Shown: positions 9,755 to 19,136 of the stretch, one piece after another
Layout: each line of letters begins with the position of its first letter
Numbering within the stretch: position 1 is the stretch's first letter
From: Brucella gallinifaecis
Lineage (GTDB): Bacteria; Pseudomonadota; Alphaproteobacteria; Rhizobiales; Rhizobiaceae
Direction: 5' to 3'
Assembly: GCF_006476605.1 (NCBI RefSeq)
Contig: NZ_ML636804.1
Span: 62,001 to 126,000, forward strand
Length of the DNA: 64,000 nucleotides
Made by a program: the position numbers and the translations under genes
The notes under the pieces: model-generated
What the model saw: the letters and a program-made list of their open reading frames with translations, nothing else
Database searches by the model: none
What the model was told of the DNA's origin: nothing

Positions 9755-10848
9755 ACATCCCTCCGGTCAAAGTCGATGCGTGGATCAATCCATGTATACA
9801 TCAGATCAGAGAGCAGGCCGACCAGAAGCCCGATCAGCGAGAAGATAAACAGGCTGGCAAATACCACAGGGTAATCACGATTGATAATTGATTGATAGCC
9901 AAGAAGCCCCAGACCATCGAGCGAGAAGATCGTTTCAATCAGCAGTGAGCCAGTGAAGAAAGCCGAGATGAAAGCGCCCGGAAAACCGGCAATGACGATC
10001 AGCATGGCATTGCGGAACACATGGCGGTAAAGCACCTGATGTTCGGTTAATCCTTTGGCTCGAGCCGTGGTTACATATTGTTTGCGGATTTCTTCCAGGA
10101 ATGAATTCTTGGTCAGAAGCGTTGTCGTGGCAAAGGCTGAAAGCACCAGCGCCGTCACCGGCAAGACCATATGCCAGAGATAATCGCCAATCTTTCCCCA
10201 TAGTGACATTTGCGCAAAATCAGGCGAGGTGAGGCCACGCAGCGGGAACCAGTCAAAGAATGAGCCACCGGCAAAAAGCACGATCAGCAGGATTGCAAAC
10301 AAGAAGCTCGGAATAGCATAGCCGACAATGATGATGGCGCTGGTCCATGTATCAAAGCGCGTACCTTCCTTGATTGCCTTGCGAATACCAAGCGGAATCG
10401 AGATCAGATAGGACAGGAAAGTGAGCCAGAGACCAAGCGAGATTGATACGGGCATCTTTTCTTTGATGAGGTCGATCACGCTGATGTCACGGAAATAACT
10501 GCGGCCAAAATCAAAGCGCATATAATTCCAGAGCATATGTCCAAAACGTTCCAGCGGCGGCTTGTCGAAACCGAATTGCTTTTCAAGATCGGCAATGAAT
10601 TGCGGATCAAGACCCTGTGCACCGCGATATTTGGAATTGACTGATCCGCTGTCTATTCCCATTTGTCCGGCATCGGCACCGCCGCCGGAAATACGGTCGA
10701 GAGCATCGCCCCCTTGGCCGGAGAGCTGCGCAATGACGCGCTCGACAGGTCCACCGGGTGCGAATTGAACAACAGCAAAAGAGATGGCCATGATGCCGAG
10801 GATTGTCGGGATCATCAAAAGCAGGCGGCGTAAAATATATGCGCCCAT
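9751..10848 (-). CDS. yejB: Yej peptide ABC transporter permease YejB
   Basis: Inner-membrane permease of the DppB/OppB type, 365 residues. The N-terminal [16 protein letters not shown] begins helix 1 directly. A long periplasmic loop (about residues 30-135) precedes the transport domain, whose EAA-type segment is [20 protein letters not shown]. The loop contains a Gly/Asp/Ser-rich run (near 45-65) usual for YejB. It starts 33 bases after the stop of the second yejA and overlaps yejE by 4 bases. Confidence 0.94.
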   Translation of the reverse strand: MGAYILRRLLLMIPTILGIMAISFAVVQFAPGGPVERVIAQLSGQGGDALDRISGGGADAGQMGIDSGSVNSKYRGAQGLDPQFIADLEKQFGFDKPPLERFGHMLWNYMRFDFGRSYFRDISVIDLIKEKMPVSISLGLWLTFLSYLISIPLGIRKAIKEGTRFDTWTSAIIIVGYAIPSFLFAILLIVLFAGGSFFDWFPLRGLTSPDFAQMSLWGKIGDYLWHMVLPVTALVLSAFATTTLLTKNSFLEEIRKQYVTTARAKGLTEHQVLYRHVFRNAMLIVIAGFPGAFISAFFTGSLLIETIFSLDGLGLLGYQSIINRDYPVVFASLFIFSLIGLLVGLLSDLMYTWIDPRIDFDRRDV

Positions 10849-10881
10849 CAGCTCTCACAGCTCCGCATGTTCAGATTGTTT

Positions 10882-12756
10882 TCATGGCTTGCCAACAGCT
10901 TCCACTTTCTTTTCATCAATCCACCAAAGCGTCTCAACCGGGAAGCCATAATCGGGTTTTGGCTCTTTGAAGCCAAAACGATCCCAATAGGCAACCAGAT
11001 GATTCGCTGCTGTCCAATTTGGAATCCACTCCAGTCGGATACGCAAGTACCGATCAAGCACCTTGATTGTTGCAATCAGTTCATCGCGGCTTGAAACCTT
11101 GCCGACATCATCAATCAATGCATCTATTATCGGGTCAGAAGTGCCGGGAAGGTTGTAGCTGCCCGGTGTTTTGGCTGATTGCGATCCAAACATGCTTGCG
11201 AGCGATTCTTTAGTCGGCGTTGCATTAAATTGCATGGCCATGCCCACCAGATCAAAATCGAAATCCTGTAACCGCGCCTGATACTGGCTGGGATCGACCA
11301 GCCGCAAGCTGGCATCAATGCCGATTGCCCGCATCTTCTGTACAAACGGATTATAAATACGCGAGAAGCTTTCCGAATTGCTGAGAATTTCCAGCGAGAA
11401 TTTCTCGCCATTCTTGCTGTGGAACTGACCGTTCTTGCGCTCAAAGCCTGCTGCATGCATCAGTTCAATGGCACGGGAAAACTGCTTGCGGTCTCGCCCG
11501 GAGCCGTCTGATACGGGCATGAGAGGCACCTCGCCAAAAGCCGCTTCGGGAATTTTTCCGCGATAGCGCTCCAGCACCTTCATTTCGCCGGGCGTTGGTA
11601 AGCCCACGGCCTGAAAGTCTGATCCATTGAAATTGGATTGTGAGCGTTGATAGGTAGAATAGAACAGATTTGCATTGGTCCATTCAAAGTCGAAGCACAG
11701 ATTGATTGCTTCGCGTATGCGCGGGTCACGAAACCGTTCTCGGCGCTGGTTCAATGCCCAGGCCTGCATCAAGGGGCGCTTTTCTCGCGTAAATGTGCGT
11801 TTGATGATTTTCTTTTGCTCGATAGCCGGAAAATCATAAGCGGTCGCCCAGTTTTTGGCGACACTTTCCTGCCGGAAGTCGATATTGCCCTTTTTGAAAG
11901 CTTCAAATTCCGGTTGGCGATCACGATAAAACTCGATTTTCAGGCGATCAAAGTTGTTCAGGCCGCGCTGCACCGGCAAATCCTTGGCCCAATAATCTTC
12001 AACGCGTTCATATTCGATGGACTGCCCGGCGACCACTTTGCCAACGCGATAAGCACCTGAACCAAGGATGGTTTCCATATTGGCGGCGTCGAAATCGCGA
12101 TCTTTAAACCAGTCTTTCGATAATATAGGCAGCGTTACGGCATCAAGAATGGCGTCAGGACCACGATCAGTAGCAAAGCGCATCTGCACTTCCCGCTTGC
12201 CTTTTTCTTTCACGGATTGCAGTGCGGCAAGGGTTTGCCGGATAAGCGGATGACCTTTTTCCTTTAATATTGTGTAGGTGAAAACCACGTCTTTTGCTTC
12301 TATGGGCGAGCCATCATGAAAGCGTGCTTCCTTGCGCAGCCGGAAGAGACAGGTCTGACGGTCTGTAGAAAGCGTTACGCTTTTAGCAATCAGGCCATAG
12401 ACGGCATCGGGTTCATCCAGCGCGGAAGCCATGAGGCTGTCAAAGGTCAGCTCCATGCGCGGCGGTGCGTCACCCTTGAAAGTGAGTGTGTTGAGCGTGT
12501 TGAAGGTGGATACATTCTGGTTCCAGAACCATGTGTTTGGTGCCAGTGTAAAAGTGCCGCCTTTGGGCGCATCCGGGTTTACATAGTCAAAATGGCTGAA
12601 ATCTGCCGGATATTTCAGCTCGCCAAAGGCCGAGAGACCATGCAGCGGCTTATTGACGGCAAGCTTTGCAAAAGCCGTTGCAGGTAGACAGGCTGTGATT
12701 GCGGCACTGCCTGAAAGCCCGAGAAAATGGCGGCGATTCATGCGAAGAAAGGTCAT
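10882..12756 (-). CDS. yejA2: Yej periplasmic solute-binding protein, second paralogue
   Basis: Family 5 extracellular solute-binding protein, 624 residues, delivering peptides to YejBEF. The N-terminus carries a twin-arginine-like signal, NRRHFLGLSGSA, ending near ATAFA at about residue 30, so export may be by Tat; the upstream paralogue has an ordinary Sec-type signal. The DFSHFDYVNPDAPKGG segment near 55-70 is shared with its neighbour and is typical of YejA. The start lies 12 bases after the stop of the first copy. The two copies are clearly diverged and presumably differ in ligand preference, which the sequence cannot tell. Confidence 0.93.
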   Translation of the reverse strand: MTFLRMNRRHFLGLSGSAAITACLPATAFAKLAVNKPLHGLSAFGELKYPADFSHFDYVNPDAPKGGTFTLAPNTWFWNQNVSTFNTLNTLTFKGDAPPRMELTFDSLMASALDEPDAVYGLIAKSVTLSTDRQTCLFRLRKEARFHDGSPIEAKDVVFTYTILKEKGHPLIRQTLAALQSVKEKGKREVQMRFATDRGPDAILDAVTLPILSKDWFKDRDFDAANMETILGSGAYRVGKVVAGQSIEYERVEDYWAKDLPVQRGLNNFDRLKIEFYRDRQPEFEAFKKGNIDFRQESVAKNWATAYDFPAIEQKKIIKRTFTREKRPLMQAWALNQRRERFRDPRIREAINLCFDFEWTNANLFYSTYQRSQSNFNGSDFQAVGLPTPGEMKVLERYRGKIPEAAFGEVPLMPVSDGSGRDRKQFSRAIELMHAAGFERKNGQFHSKNGEKFSLEILSNSESFSRIYNPFVQKMRAIGIDASLRLVDPSQYQARLQDFDFDLVGMAMQFNATPTKESLASMFGSQSAKTPGSYNLPGTSDPIIDALIDDVGKVSSRDELIATIKVLDRYLRIRLEWIPNWTAANHLVAYWDRFGFKEPKPDYGFPVETLWWIDEKKVEAVGKP

Positions 12757-12768
12757 TTTCTCGTCTGC

Positions 12769-14637
12769 CTACTGAATAGCGCTTTTGATTTTAGCATCCT
12801 TCGCAGGGTCTACCCACCAGGAGAACGGGTCAATTCCCCGATATTCGGGTTGCTTCTCAGGCATGCCGAACTTGTTCCAATAGGCCACATTGATATGGTC
12901 GGAATACCATTGCGGAATGACGTAGTAATTCCACAACAAAGCACGATCGAGTGCATGGGTTGCAGCAACCAGTTCCTCACGATCCTTGGCATAGATGACG
13001 CGGTCGATCAGCTTGTCGATAGCAGGGTTCTTGATGCCGGCATAATTGCGGCTGCCTTTGAAATCTGCGGCCTTGGAACCCCACATGTCACGCTGTTCAT
13101 TGCCTGGAGAATCGGATTGAGGGGTTAGCGCAGATATAACATCATAGTCAAAATCATTGACCCGAGCCTGATATTGCGCGGCATCAACGGTGCGAATTCG
13201 CGCGTCGATACCTATTTTTTTCAGATTCTGGATATAGAGATTGTGAACGCGCTCAAATGCGCTGCCGTCATTTAGAAACTCGATGGTGAACTGGTTGCCA
13301 TTGGCATCAACCAGCTTGTTGTTCTGTAGTTTCCAGCCAGCTTCATTTAAAAGTTGCAGCGCCTTGCGCAGATTATCGCGCGTCGCCTGTGGCGTATCAT
13401 AAACGGGTGCCTTGAATTCATCTGTCAGTGCTGCTGCAGGCAATGCATCCTTTACTGTCTCAAGAATTGCCTTCTCTTGCTGAGTGGGTGCACCCTCGAG
13501 CTGCAACTCATTGCCCGAGAAATAGCTGTTGATGCGGGTATATTGATTGAAAAACAGCAGACGGTTCATTGTTTCAAAATCGAAAGCATAGGTAAGCGCT
13601 TCACGCACTTTCGGATCTTTGAACTTGTCTTTGCGGGTGTTGAGAAAATAGCCCTGCATCCGGCCTACAGCATTATATGGGAAGGAAGCCTTCACGACAT
13701 CGCCGCGCTGTACGGCAGGGAAATTATATTGTTCAGCCCATCTTTGTGCACGATTTTCATTGCGATAATCATATTCGCCGCCTTTTTTAAAGGCTTCCCA
13801 TGTCGCATCTTCGCTTAGATAATATTCGTAGCGCACTTCATCGAAATTGTTGCGACCGACATTTTCCGGCAAGTCTTTGCCCCAATAATCAGTGACCCGT
13901 TCCCAGACGACTGAACGTCCCGGTACAGCAGTTTTGATTTTATAGGCACCTGATCCGAGCGGAATTTCCAGTGTCGGACGGCTGATATCGCGCTGTTTTC
14001 CCTGTGCGTCCTTGCCTTCCCACCAATGTTTTGGAAGCACAGCAAGTTGCCCCACAATATGTGGTAATTCGCGGTTGCCTTTTTGTGAGAAGGTGAACTT
14101 CACTTCACGCTCGCCGGTCTTTTCGGCTTTTTCAACATCGCCATAATATTTGTTGTAAAGTGGTGACTGTTTTTTGAGGACATCAAACGACCAGATGACA
14201 TCATCAACGGTAATCGGTTGTCCGTCATGCCATTTCGCTTTTTCGTTGAGCCTGAACTTCACCCAGGAAAAATCGTCGGGATATTGCAGTGCTTCAGCGA
14301 TTTGCGGGTATTGGGTGGACCCTTGATCAAGGGCGTCACTCATCAGCGTGTCATAAAGCATTCCGCCGCCGAAGTCAGAAAGACCGGCCGCAGCAACACC
14401 TTGAATGACATAGGGATTAAAGCTGTTGAATGTACCGACTGCGACCTGATTGAGGGCGCCACCTTTGGGTGCGTCGGGGTTTACATAGTCGTAATGCTTG
14501 AAATCTGCCGGGTATTTGGGTTCGCCGGTGAGGCTGGAAGCGTAACGCCATTGGGGTTCGTTATCTGCCGTAAACCCGAAGGATATTGTGCTTGCCAACA
14601 AGGTTATTGCGAAAGCACCTGCCCAAAAACCCCGCAT
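12769..14637 (-). CDS. yejA1: Yej periplasmic solute-binding protein, first paralogue
   Basis: First gene of the minus-strand yej operon: a 622-residue family 5 binding protein with a Sec-type signal peptide (hydrophobic AGAFAITLLASTISFGF, cleavage near residue 24). It shares DFKHYDYVNPDAPKGG near 45-60 and WHDGQPITVDDVIWSF near 137 with its downstream paralogue. The region upstream (14638-14734) should hold the operon promoter, and a terminator for the preceding cytochrome gene separates the two units. Confidence 0.93.
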   Translation of the reverse strand: MRGFWAGAFAITLLASTISFGFTADNEPQWRYASSLTGEPKYPADFKHYDYVNPDAPKGGALNQVAVGTFNSFNPYVIQGVAAAGLSDFGGGMLYDTLMSDALDQGSTQYPQIAEALQYPDDFSWVKFRLNEKAKWHDGQPITVDDVIWSFDVLKKQSPLYNKYYGDVEKAEKTGEREVKFTFSQKGNRELPHIVGQLAVLPKHWWEGKDAQGKQRDISRPTLEIPLGSGAYKIKTAVPGRSVVWERVTDYWGKDLPENVGRNNFDEVRYEYYLSEDATWEAFKKGGEYDYRNENRAQRWAEQYNFPAVQRGDVVKASFPYNAVGRMQGYFLNTRKDKFKDPKVREALTYAFDFETMNRLLFFNQYTRINSYFSGNELQLEGAPTQQEKAILETVKDALPAAALTDEFKAPVYDTPQATRDNLRKALQLLNEAGWKLQNNKLVDANGNQFTIEFLNDGSAFERVHNLYIQNLKKIGIDARIRTVDAAQYQARVNDFDYDVISALTPQSDSPGNEQRDMWGSKAADFKGSRNYAGIKNPAIDKLIDRVIYAKDREELVAATHALDRALLWNYYVIPQWYSDHINVAYWNKFGMPEKQPEYRGIDPFSWWVDPAKDAKIKSAIQ

Positions 14638-14734
14638 CCTGCATCTCCATTTTTGTTTCGCCCGTTCTGGAAGCGATTCTTAGGGCTTTTTGCGGAGGAA
14701 GAAAGGCAGAAGTTGAAAAAACATGCGTGCAATA

Positions 14735-14762
14735 AGAAAGCCGGATTAATATCCGGCTTTCT
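14735..14762 (-). terminator. Terminator of the cytochrome c gene
   Basis: A perfect 12-bp inverted repeat, 14735-14746 with 14751-14762 (AGAAAGCCGGAT / ATCCGGCTTTCT, 4-base loop), starts 18 bases past the stop of the minus-strand cytochrome gene. On that strand it is followed by TATT, a short T-rich tail. Confidence 0.75.
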
Positions 14763-14780
14763 TGCAATATTCCAATCAGC

Positions 14781-15437
14781 TCAATTTGCCGGTTCTGGTT
14801 GAGCCGGTTCTGGTTGAACTGGCGCGTCCCCGTTGCTGGCCGGAGCCTGTTGCTCAGGCTTTGCTTCATCACCCTCAGCGGGTGCTGCTTCAGCCGTTGG
14901 AAGCGGAGCAGGATTGTCAGAGAGCGTGCGCAGGAAAGCAATCAGATCTGCACGTTCATTGTCCTTCTTGTCGCCGGCAAAGCCCATGGCTGTGCCTTTG
15001 ATATAGCCCTTTGGCGAAGTCAGGAACTTGTTGAGATGTTCATAATCCCATTTGTTTCCATTCGCGCCAAATTCCTTCATGGCAGCCGAATAGCCAAAGC
15101 CCTCAACAGAAGCTGCCGGGCGATCCAGCACATCCCAAAGATGAGGCCCAACCTTGTTGGCCCCTCCTTTTTCAGATGTGTGACATGCGGCACAACGTTT
15201 GAAAACTTTTTCACCGCGTTCAGGATCAGCAGATTGCATAAGAACGGCAATCGACACTTCTTCCTTGGCAGGCGCAGCTCCGCCACCTGTCGAAGCTTCT
15301 GCGGTTTCGATTATATAGCCTGGCTTTTCAGGCGCGGGCGCATGAAACAGCGAGTCGGACAGGATGCCCGTTGTCATGACAACGAAAACCGTTGCCAGAA
15401 AAGCCATGATAAATTTATTTGTCCGGGTTGAATTCAT
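14781..15437 (-). CDS. cycM: Membrane-anchored class I cytochrome c (CycM-like)
   Basis: Electron carrier tethered to the inner membrane, facing the periplasm; CycM-type proteins feed electrons from bc1 to terminal oxidases. The product is 218 residues with an uncleaved N-terminal anchor near 10-28. The haem-binding CAACH is near residue 82 and the axial Met is in KGTAMGFAG near 146. The last 40 residues are a Pro/Ala/Glu/Gln-rich tail without clear fold, ending QPEPAQPEPAN. It is transcribed alone, divergent from kdsB, with a 237-base gap between them. Confidence 0.88.
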   Translation of the reverse strand: MNSTRTNKFIMAFLATVFVVMTTGILSDSLFHAPAPEKPGYIIETAEASTGGGAAPAKEEVSIAVLMQSADPERGEKVFKRCAACHTSEKGGANKVGPHLWDVLDRPAASVEGFGYSAAMKEFGANGNKWDYEHLNKFLTSPKGYIKGTAMGFAGDKKDNERADLIAFLRTLSDNPAPLPTAEAAPAEGDEAKPEQQAPASNGDAPVQPEPAQPEPAN

Positions 15438-15674
15438 CGCCGGTCAGCGCTCCCTCTACTCAACGCCTCCAAAGGCCGGCATGCAAAACATAAGTCTGGC
15501 AAGTCTCTCCCCGGCATCGGGCGAAAACTAGGTGGTTTAAGGGGGGGATGCAACACCTATAAGCGGTTCTGGCCCCGTGACTTTTTGACACTTTTGCTGC
15601 AAGGCATGGGTAGATAAATGTCGAAAGAAGGCGCAATAAGAGTTTTTGGCCAAACCACATATGAAGAGGCGGTC

Positions 15675-16478
15675 ATGCTTCAGACTTTGAAAACACTGAC
15701 ACTTATCCCGGCACGTATGGCTTCGGTTCGCTTGCCGAACAAGCCGCTTGCCGATATTTGCGGCAAGCCGATGATCGTGCATGTGGCTGATCGGGCTGTG
15801 GCAGCAAAGCTTGGCCGTACGGTGGTTGCAACCGATAGTGAAGAGATTTTTGCCGCAGTTCAGGCTCATGGTCATGAAGCCATAATGACACGCAGCGATC
15901 ATGAGTCGGGCTCGGATCGTATTTATGAGGCACTGCAAAAACTCGATCCGGATGGTGAAATAGAGGCGATCGTGAATGTGCAGGGTGATCTGCCGACAAT
16001 CGATCCCGAAACGATCCGGCGTGTATTGTTGCCGCTTGTTGATGGACCTGCCGATATTGCCACACTGGGCGTCGAGATTACTGTTGCTGAGGAAAAGACC
16101 AATCCGAATGTCGTCAAGATTGTCGGCTCGCCCAAGGTTTTAGGTTCGCCCAGGGTTTTAGGTTCGCCCAAGATTTTAGGCTCGCAACAGAATGAGGGTC
16201 AGCGTTTGCACGCGCTTTATTTCACCCGTGCGACTGCACCCTATGGCGATGGACCGCTTTATCATCATATCGGGCTTTATGCCTATCGCCGGGCAGCACT
16301 TGAGCGGTTTGTAAAGATCGGCCCATCTGCACTTGAAAAGCGTGAAAAGCTTGAGCAATTGCGCGCGCTTGAAGATGGAATGCGCATTGAAGCCGAGATT
16401 GTCCGCGCTGTTCCGCTTGGTGTTGATACACAGGCTGATCTTGACCGGGCGCGTGAAATTATCGCAAAGGGATTATGA
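15675..16478 (+). CDS. kdsB: CMP-KDO synthetase, with internal tandem repeat
   Basis: 3-deoxy-manno-octulosonate cytidylyltransferase: activates KDO with CTP for lipopolysaccharide core synthesis in the cytoplasm. The product is about 267 residues from the ATG at 15675, preceded by GAAGAGG; the frame is open back to 15618. Motifs: [16 protein letters not shown] at the start and VNVQGDLP near 100 for nucleotide binding. Residues about 151-170 are an in-frame insert of three GSPxxL units just before [14 protein letters not shown], where homologues have a short loop. That makes the protein about 16 residues longer than the usual 251. The frame stays open, so the enzyme is probably functional. 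Confidence 0.94.
   Translation: MLQTLKTLTLIPARMASVRLPNKPLADICGKPMIVHVADRAVAAKLGRTVVATDSEEIFAAVQAHGHEAIMTRSDHESGSDRIYEALQKLDPDGEIEAIVNVQGDLPTIDPETIRRVLLPLVDGPADIATLGVEITVAEEKTNPNVVKIVGSPKVLGSPRVLGSPKILGSQQNEGQRLHALYFTRATAPYGDGPLYHHIGLYAYRRAALERFVKIGPSALEKREKLEQLRALEDGMRIEAEIVRAVPLGVDTQADLDRAREIIAKGL
16125..16187 (+). repeat. 18-bp tandem repeat inside kdsB
   Basis: Three consecutive 18-bp units at 16125-16142, 16143-16160 and 16161-16178, plus a partial fourth starting GGCTCGCAA. Units read GGCTCGCCCAAGGTTTTA with one to three substitutions between copies. Each encodes six residues ([18 protein letters not shown]), so changes in copy number keep the frame. Confidence 0.95.
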
Positions 16479-16525
16479 CGAACAAGCTTCGATTGTTGCG
16501 GAGCATTTGAGAAAGTACAAACACG

Positions 16526-17389
16526 ATGAAGACCAACCGGATTTCCTTTCAGGGTGAAGCAGGCGCCAATTCCGATACGGCTTGCCGCAACATGTTTCCC
16601 GATATGGAGCCTTTAGCGTGTCCGACTTTTGAAGATGCTTTCAATGCGGTTGAAACTGGCGCTGCCGATCTTGCGATGATTCCTATTGAAAACACGCTTG
16701 CTGGTCGCGTTGCTGATATTCACTATCTTCTGCCGCTGGCTGATATGCATATTGTCGGCGAATATTTTCTGCCGATTCATTTCCAGCTGATGGTGCTGCC
16801 CGGCGTCAAGCGCGAAGAGATCAAAACGGTTCACAGCCATATTCACGCGCTTGGTCAGTGCCGCAAGGTTATCAGACAGAATGGCTGGAAGCCGGTGATT
16901 GCCGGCGACACTGCAGGTGCTGCACGCCTTGTAGCCGACATGAAGGATCGCTCGATGGCAGCCTTGGCGCCAAGTCTTGCGGCTGAACTTTATGGCCTTG
17001 ATATTCTGGAAGAGAATGTCGAGGATTCGGAAGATAATGTGACCCGCTTCGTTGTTTTGTCGAAGACGAAGAAATGGGAGCCTCGCCCCGAAAACGATGA
17101 ACGCATCATGACGACCTTTGTGTTCCGCGTCCGCAACGTGCCAGCAGCTCTTTATAAGGCGATGGGCGGTTTTGCGACCAATGGTGTCAACATGACCAAG
17201 CTTGAAAGCTATCAGCTTGGCGGGCGTTTCATCGCTACGCAGTTTTATGCGGATATTGAAGGCCACCCGGAAGACCGCAATGTGCAGCTCGCTTTGGAAG
17301 AACTGGCCTTTTTCTCAAAGGAAGTGCGGATTCTGGGCGTCTATAAGGGCAGCGATATTCGCGGCACGCAATTGCTGGCAGCGGAATGA
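16526..17389 (+). CDS. pheA: Prephenate dehydratase
   Basis: Converts prephenate to phenylpyruvate in phenylalanine synthesis. The 287-residue monofunctional form has a dehydratase domain (residues about 5-180) beginning RISFQGEAGANSDTA, with the catalytic NVTRFVVL motif near 172. A C-terminal ACT domain (about 195-270) reads FVFRVRNVPAALYKAMGGF. The ACT ligand site, ESRP in many homologues, reads ESYQLGG here, so phenylalanine feedback may differ; that is inference. No chorismate mutase domain is present. The start lies 47 bases after kdsB and co-transcription is likely. Confidence 0.95.
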   Translation: MKTNRISFQGEAGANSDTACRNMFPDMEPLACPTFEDAFNAVETGAADLAMIPIENTLAGRVADIHYLLPLADMHIVGEYFLPIHFQLMVLPGVKREEIKTVHSHIHALGQCRKVIRQNGWKPVIAGDTAGAARLVADMKDRSMAALAPSLAAELYGLDILEENVEDSEDNVTRFVVLSKTKKWEPRPENDERIMTTFVFRVRNVPAALYKAMGGFATNGVNMTKLESYQLGGRFIATQFYADIEGHPEDRNVQLALEELAFFSKEVRILGVYKGSDIRGTQLLAAE

Positions 17390-17394
17390 TCAAA

Positions 17395-17435
17395 GCATGT
17401 CTCTCAAAACTGGGAACCGGTTTTGGGAGACATGC
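17395..17435. repeat. Rhizobial-type intergenic palindrome
   Basis: An imperfect inverted repeat with arms GCATGTCTCTCAAAACTGG and CCGGTTTTGGGAGACATGC lies between the convergent pheA and nudC stops. Similar CATGTCTCCCAAAACCGG-type palindromes are common between genes in Rhizobiales. It could act as a bidirectional terminator. Confidence 0.75.
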
Positions 17436-17452
17436 ATTAAAACAAATAGACT

Positions 17453-18397
17453 CTAGCTTTCCGCCCAGGCTCTGATCAGATGGGTTGCGATGGCACCGGA
17501 TGCCGGTACGTGCAGCCCGTTTTCATGGCTACCTTCAATCATGGCACGTACCTCTGCCTTGCTAAACCAGCGACCATCTTCCAGTTCTGAACGGTCAATG
17601 GTGAAGTCATCGGATAGCACTTCCGCATGACAGCCGATCATCAGCGAATAGGGGAACGGCCATGGCTGGCTCGCATAATAGCCAACGCGACCGATTTGAA
17701 GCCCCATTTCCTCAAGACTTTCCCGTCTTACCGCAGCTTCAATTGTCTCGCCATGTTCGATGAAACCGGCAAGGCAGGAATAAGATCCAGCGGTAAAATG
17801 TGCGCTGCGGGCCAGAATGCATTTTTCACCACGAATGGGCAGCATGATTGCCACCGGATCGGTGCGCGGAAAATGCTCCGCCTGACAATGCGGGCAGACA
17901 CGTTTTGCACCTCCGGCACGCATTTCACTCTTGTTTCCGCAACGTCCGCAAAAGCGGTGATTGCTGTGCCATGCTGTCAGTGCCGCAGCCTGTGCCAGCG
18001 CACCAACAATATCTGAAGGGACCAGACCTTCCATATAGATGCTGCGATAGTCCTGTGCGCGAAAGGGATGTTGGAGGGTTTCTGGATCAAGTAACGCCAT
18101 TAACGCCACAATCGGCGTGCCATCCTGCAAACCGAGCAGGACGGGTTCATGCAAATCTGGCGAGAAAGCCTGCGCTTGCTCAAGCGAAAACAGAGCGCGG
18201 GGTGCCAGTTCCTCAGTATAATCGAGCAACAGCTTATTGCCGCCCAGAATCATTATGCGGGTCTCAGGCAGTTCCAGTGCAGTGAAAGCAGAATCATCCT
18301 GCCGTTTTTCGGAAAGCCGGTCGATGCGGTTTGCTGCAAAGCCAACAAGCTGGCTCGGCTCAGTCTCCGGCAGGTCGTAAAGGCGAAAAGCCATCAT
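17453..18397 (-). CDS. nudC: NADH pyrophosphatase / NAD-cap hydrolase, Nudix family
   Basis: Cleaves NADH to NMNH and AMP, and in E. coli removes NAD caps from RNA. The product is 314 residues. An N-terminal domain is followed by a four-cysteine zinc ribbon (CGRCGNK near 140 and CPHC near 160). The Nudix box GFIEHGETIEAAVRRESLEE is near 202-221, and SQPWPFPYSLM, the NudC-specific tail motif, follows near 233. The start is MM; 18397 or 18394 are equivalent. It lies 25 bases after the upstream HIT gene and is probably co-transcribed. Confidence 0.94.
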   Translation of the reverse strand: MMAFRLYDLPETEPSQLVGFAANRIDRLSEKRQDDSAFTALELPETRIMILGGNKLLLDYTEELAPRALFSLEQAQAFSPDLHEPVLLGLQDGTPIVALMALLDPETLQHPFRAQDYRSIYMEGLVPSDIVGALAQAAALTAWHSNHRFCGRCGNKSEMRAGGAKRVCPHCQAEHFPRTDPVAIMLPIRGEKCILARSAHFTAGSYSCLAGFIEHGETIEAAVRRESLEEMGLQIGRVGYYASQPWPFPYSLMIGCHAEVLSDDFTIDRSELEDGRWFSKAEVRAMIEGSHENGLHVPASGAIATHLIRAWAES

Positions 18398-18422
18398 GTT
18401 CTCGGAATATAATGTGAGGGAA

Positions 18423-18827
18423 TCAGAGTGCTGCGCGAATATCTTCGATCAGTTTTTGTGCGTCGTTATCATGATAGGCTTCGCGAGTGCCGTGGCCCCA
18501 GACAGGGCCGGGCCAGCCCGCATCGTCTTCATTGCGGGCAATGACGTGGATATGCAACTGGCGTACGATATTGCCAAGCGCCCCGCTGTTGATTTTTTGG
18601 CATTTTGTCAGCGTCTTGAGCGCCTGTGCCACAATGCCCGTTTCAAAAGTCAGCATGGTCTGGTCAAGCGGCGTCATATCGTGAATTTCACTCAAGTCAA
18701 TACGGCGCGGAACAAGGATCAGCCATGTCCAGCGCCTGTCATTCATAAGTCGCAGCTCGCACAGGCCAAGTGAGACCACTGAAAAAGTGTCGGCTGAAAG
18801 CCGTTTATCGAGTTCAAACTGTTTCAT
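18423..18827 (-). CDS. HIT-domain protein
   Basis: Histidine-triad superfamily member of 134 residues, a nucleotide hydrolase or transferase fold. The triad region reads RQLHIHVIAR near residue 90: the first triad position is Gln, while the second and third carry His. A WTWLILVPRR strand near 33 and a GPVWG motif near 107 are visible. This Q-containing form recurs in proteobacterial HIT proteins as I recall, so it is not necessarily inactive. The substrate is unknown. It sits directly upstream of nudC, another nucleotide hydrolase, on the minus strand. Confidence 0.85.
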   Translation of the reverse strand: MKQFELDKRLSADTFSVVSLGLCELRLMNDRRWTWLILVPRRIDLSEIHDMTPLDQTMLTFETGIVAQALKTLTKCQKINSGALGNIVRQLHIHVIARNEDDAGWPGPVWGHGTREAYHDNDAQKLIEDIRAAL

Positions 18828-18893
18828 GGGATAATTCTATCAGTTTTTTTGCCTCTGCGCTTGCTTTTTGCGTATTAATTGACGATATGCAGC

Positions 18894-18993
18894 GTGGGAG
18901 GTTGGTGGTGGACGAGCCACTCGCCAACCGGGTCAGGTCCGGAAGGAAGCAGCCCCAACGAGCACGGCACGGGTCATCGTGCCAGCCTCCCAC
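18894..18993 (+). ncRNA. ffs: Signal recognition particle RNA (4.5S type)
   Basis: About 100 bases form one long hairpin: GTGGGAGG at 18894-18901 pairs with CCTCCCAC at 18986-18993. The conserved Ffh-binding domain, GGTCAGGTCCGGAAGGAAGC, is near the apex at 18931-18950. This core is diagnostic. It precedes dnaX, as in many alphaproteobacteria. The ends are estimated from pairing. Confidence 0.95.
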
Positions 18994-19136
18994 CTTTCTT
19001 CACGACGATAATGGTCCTTCATGACGATCATGACTGTTGATGGTTGATAAGCCAGTGTTGAAGCCACTTTCGTCTCCCGTCCAAACTGTTTAGAGTTTGT
19101 TGATCGGAACAGCGAACAGAGAACGGAAGGGTCGCA

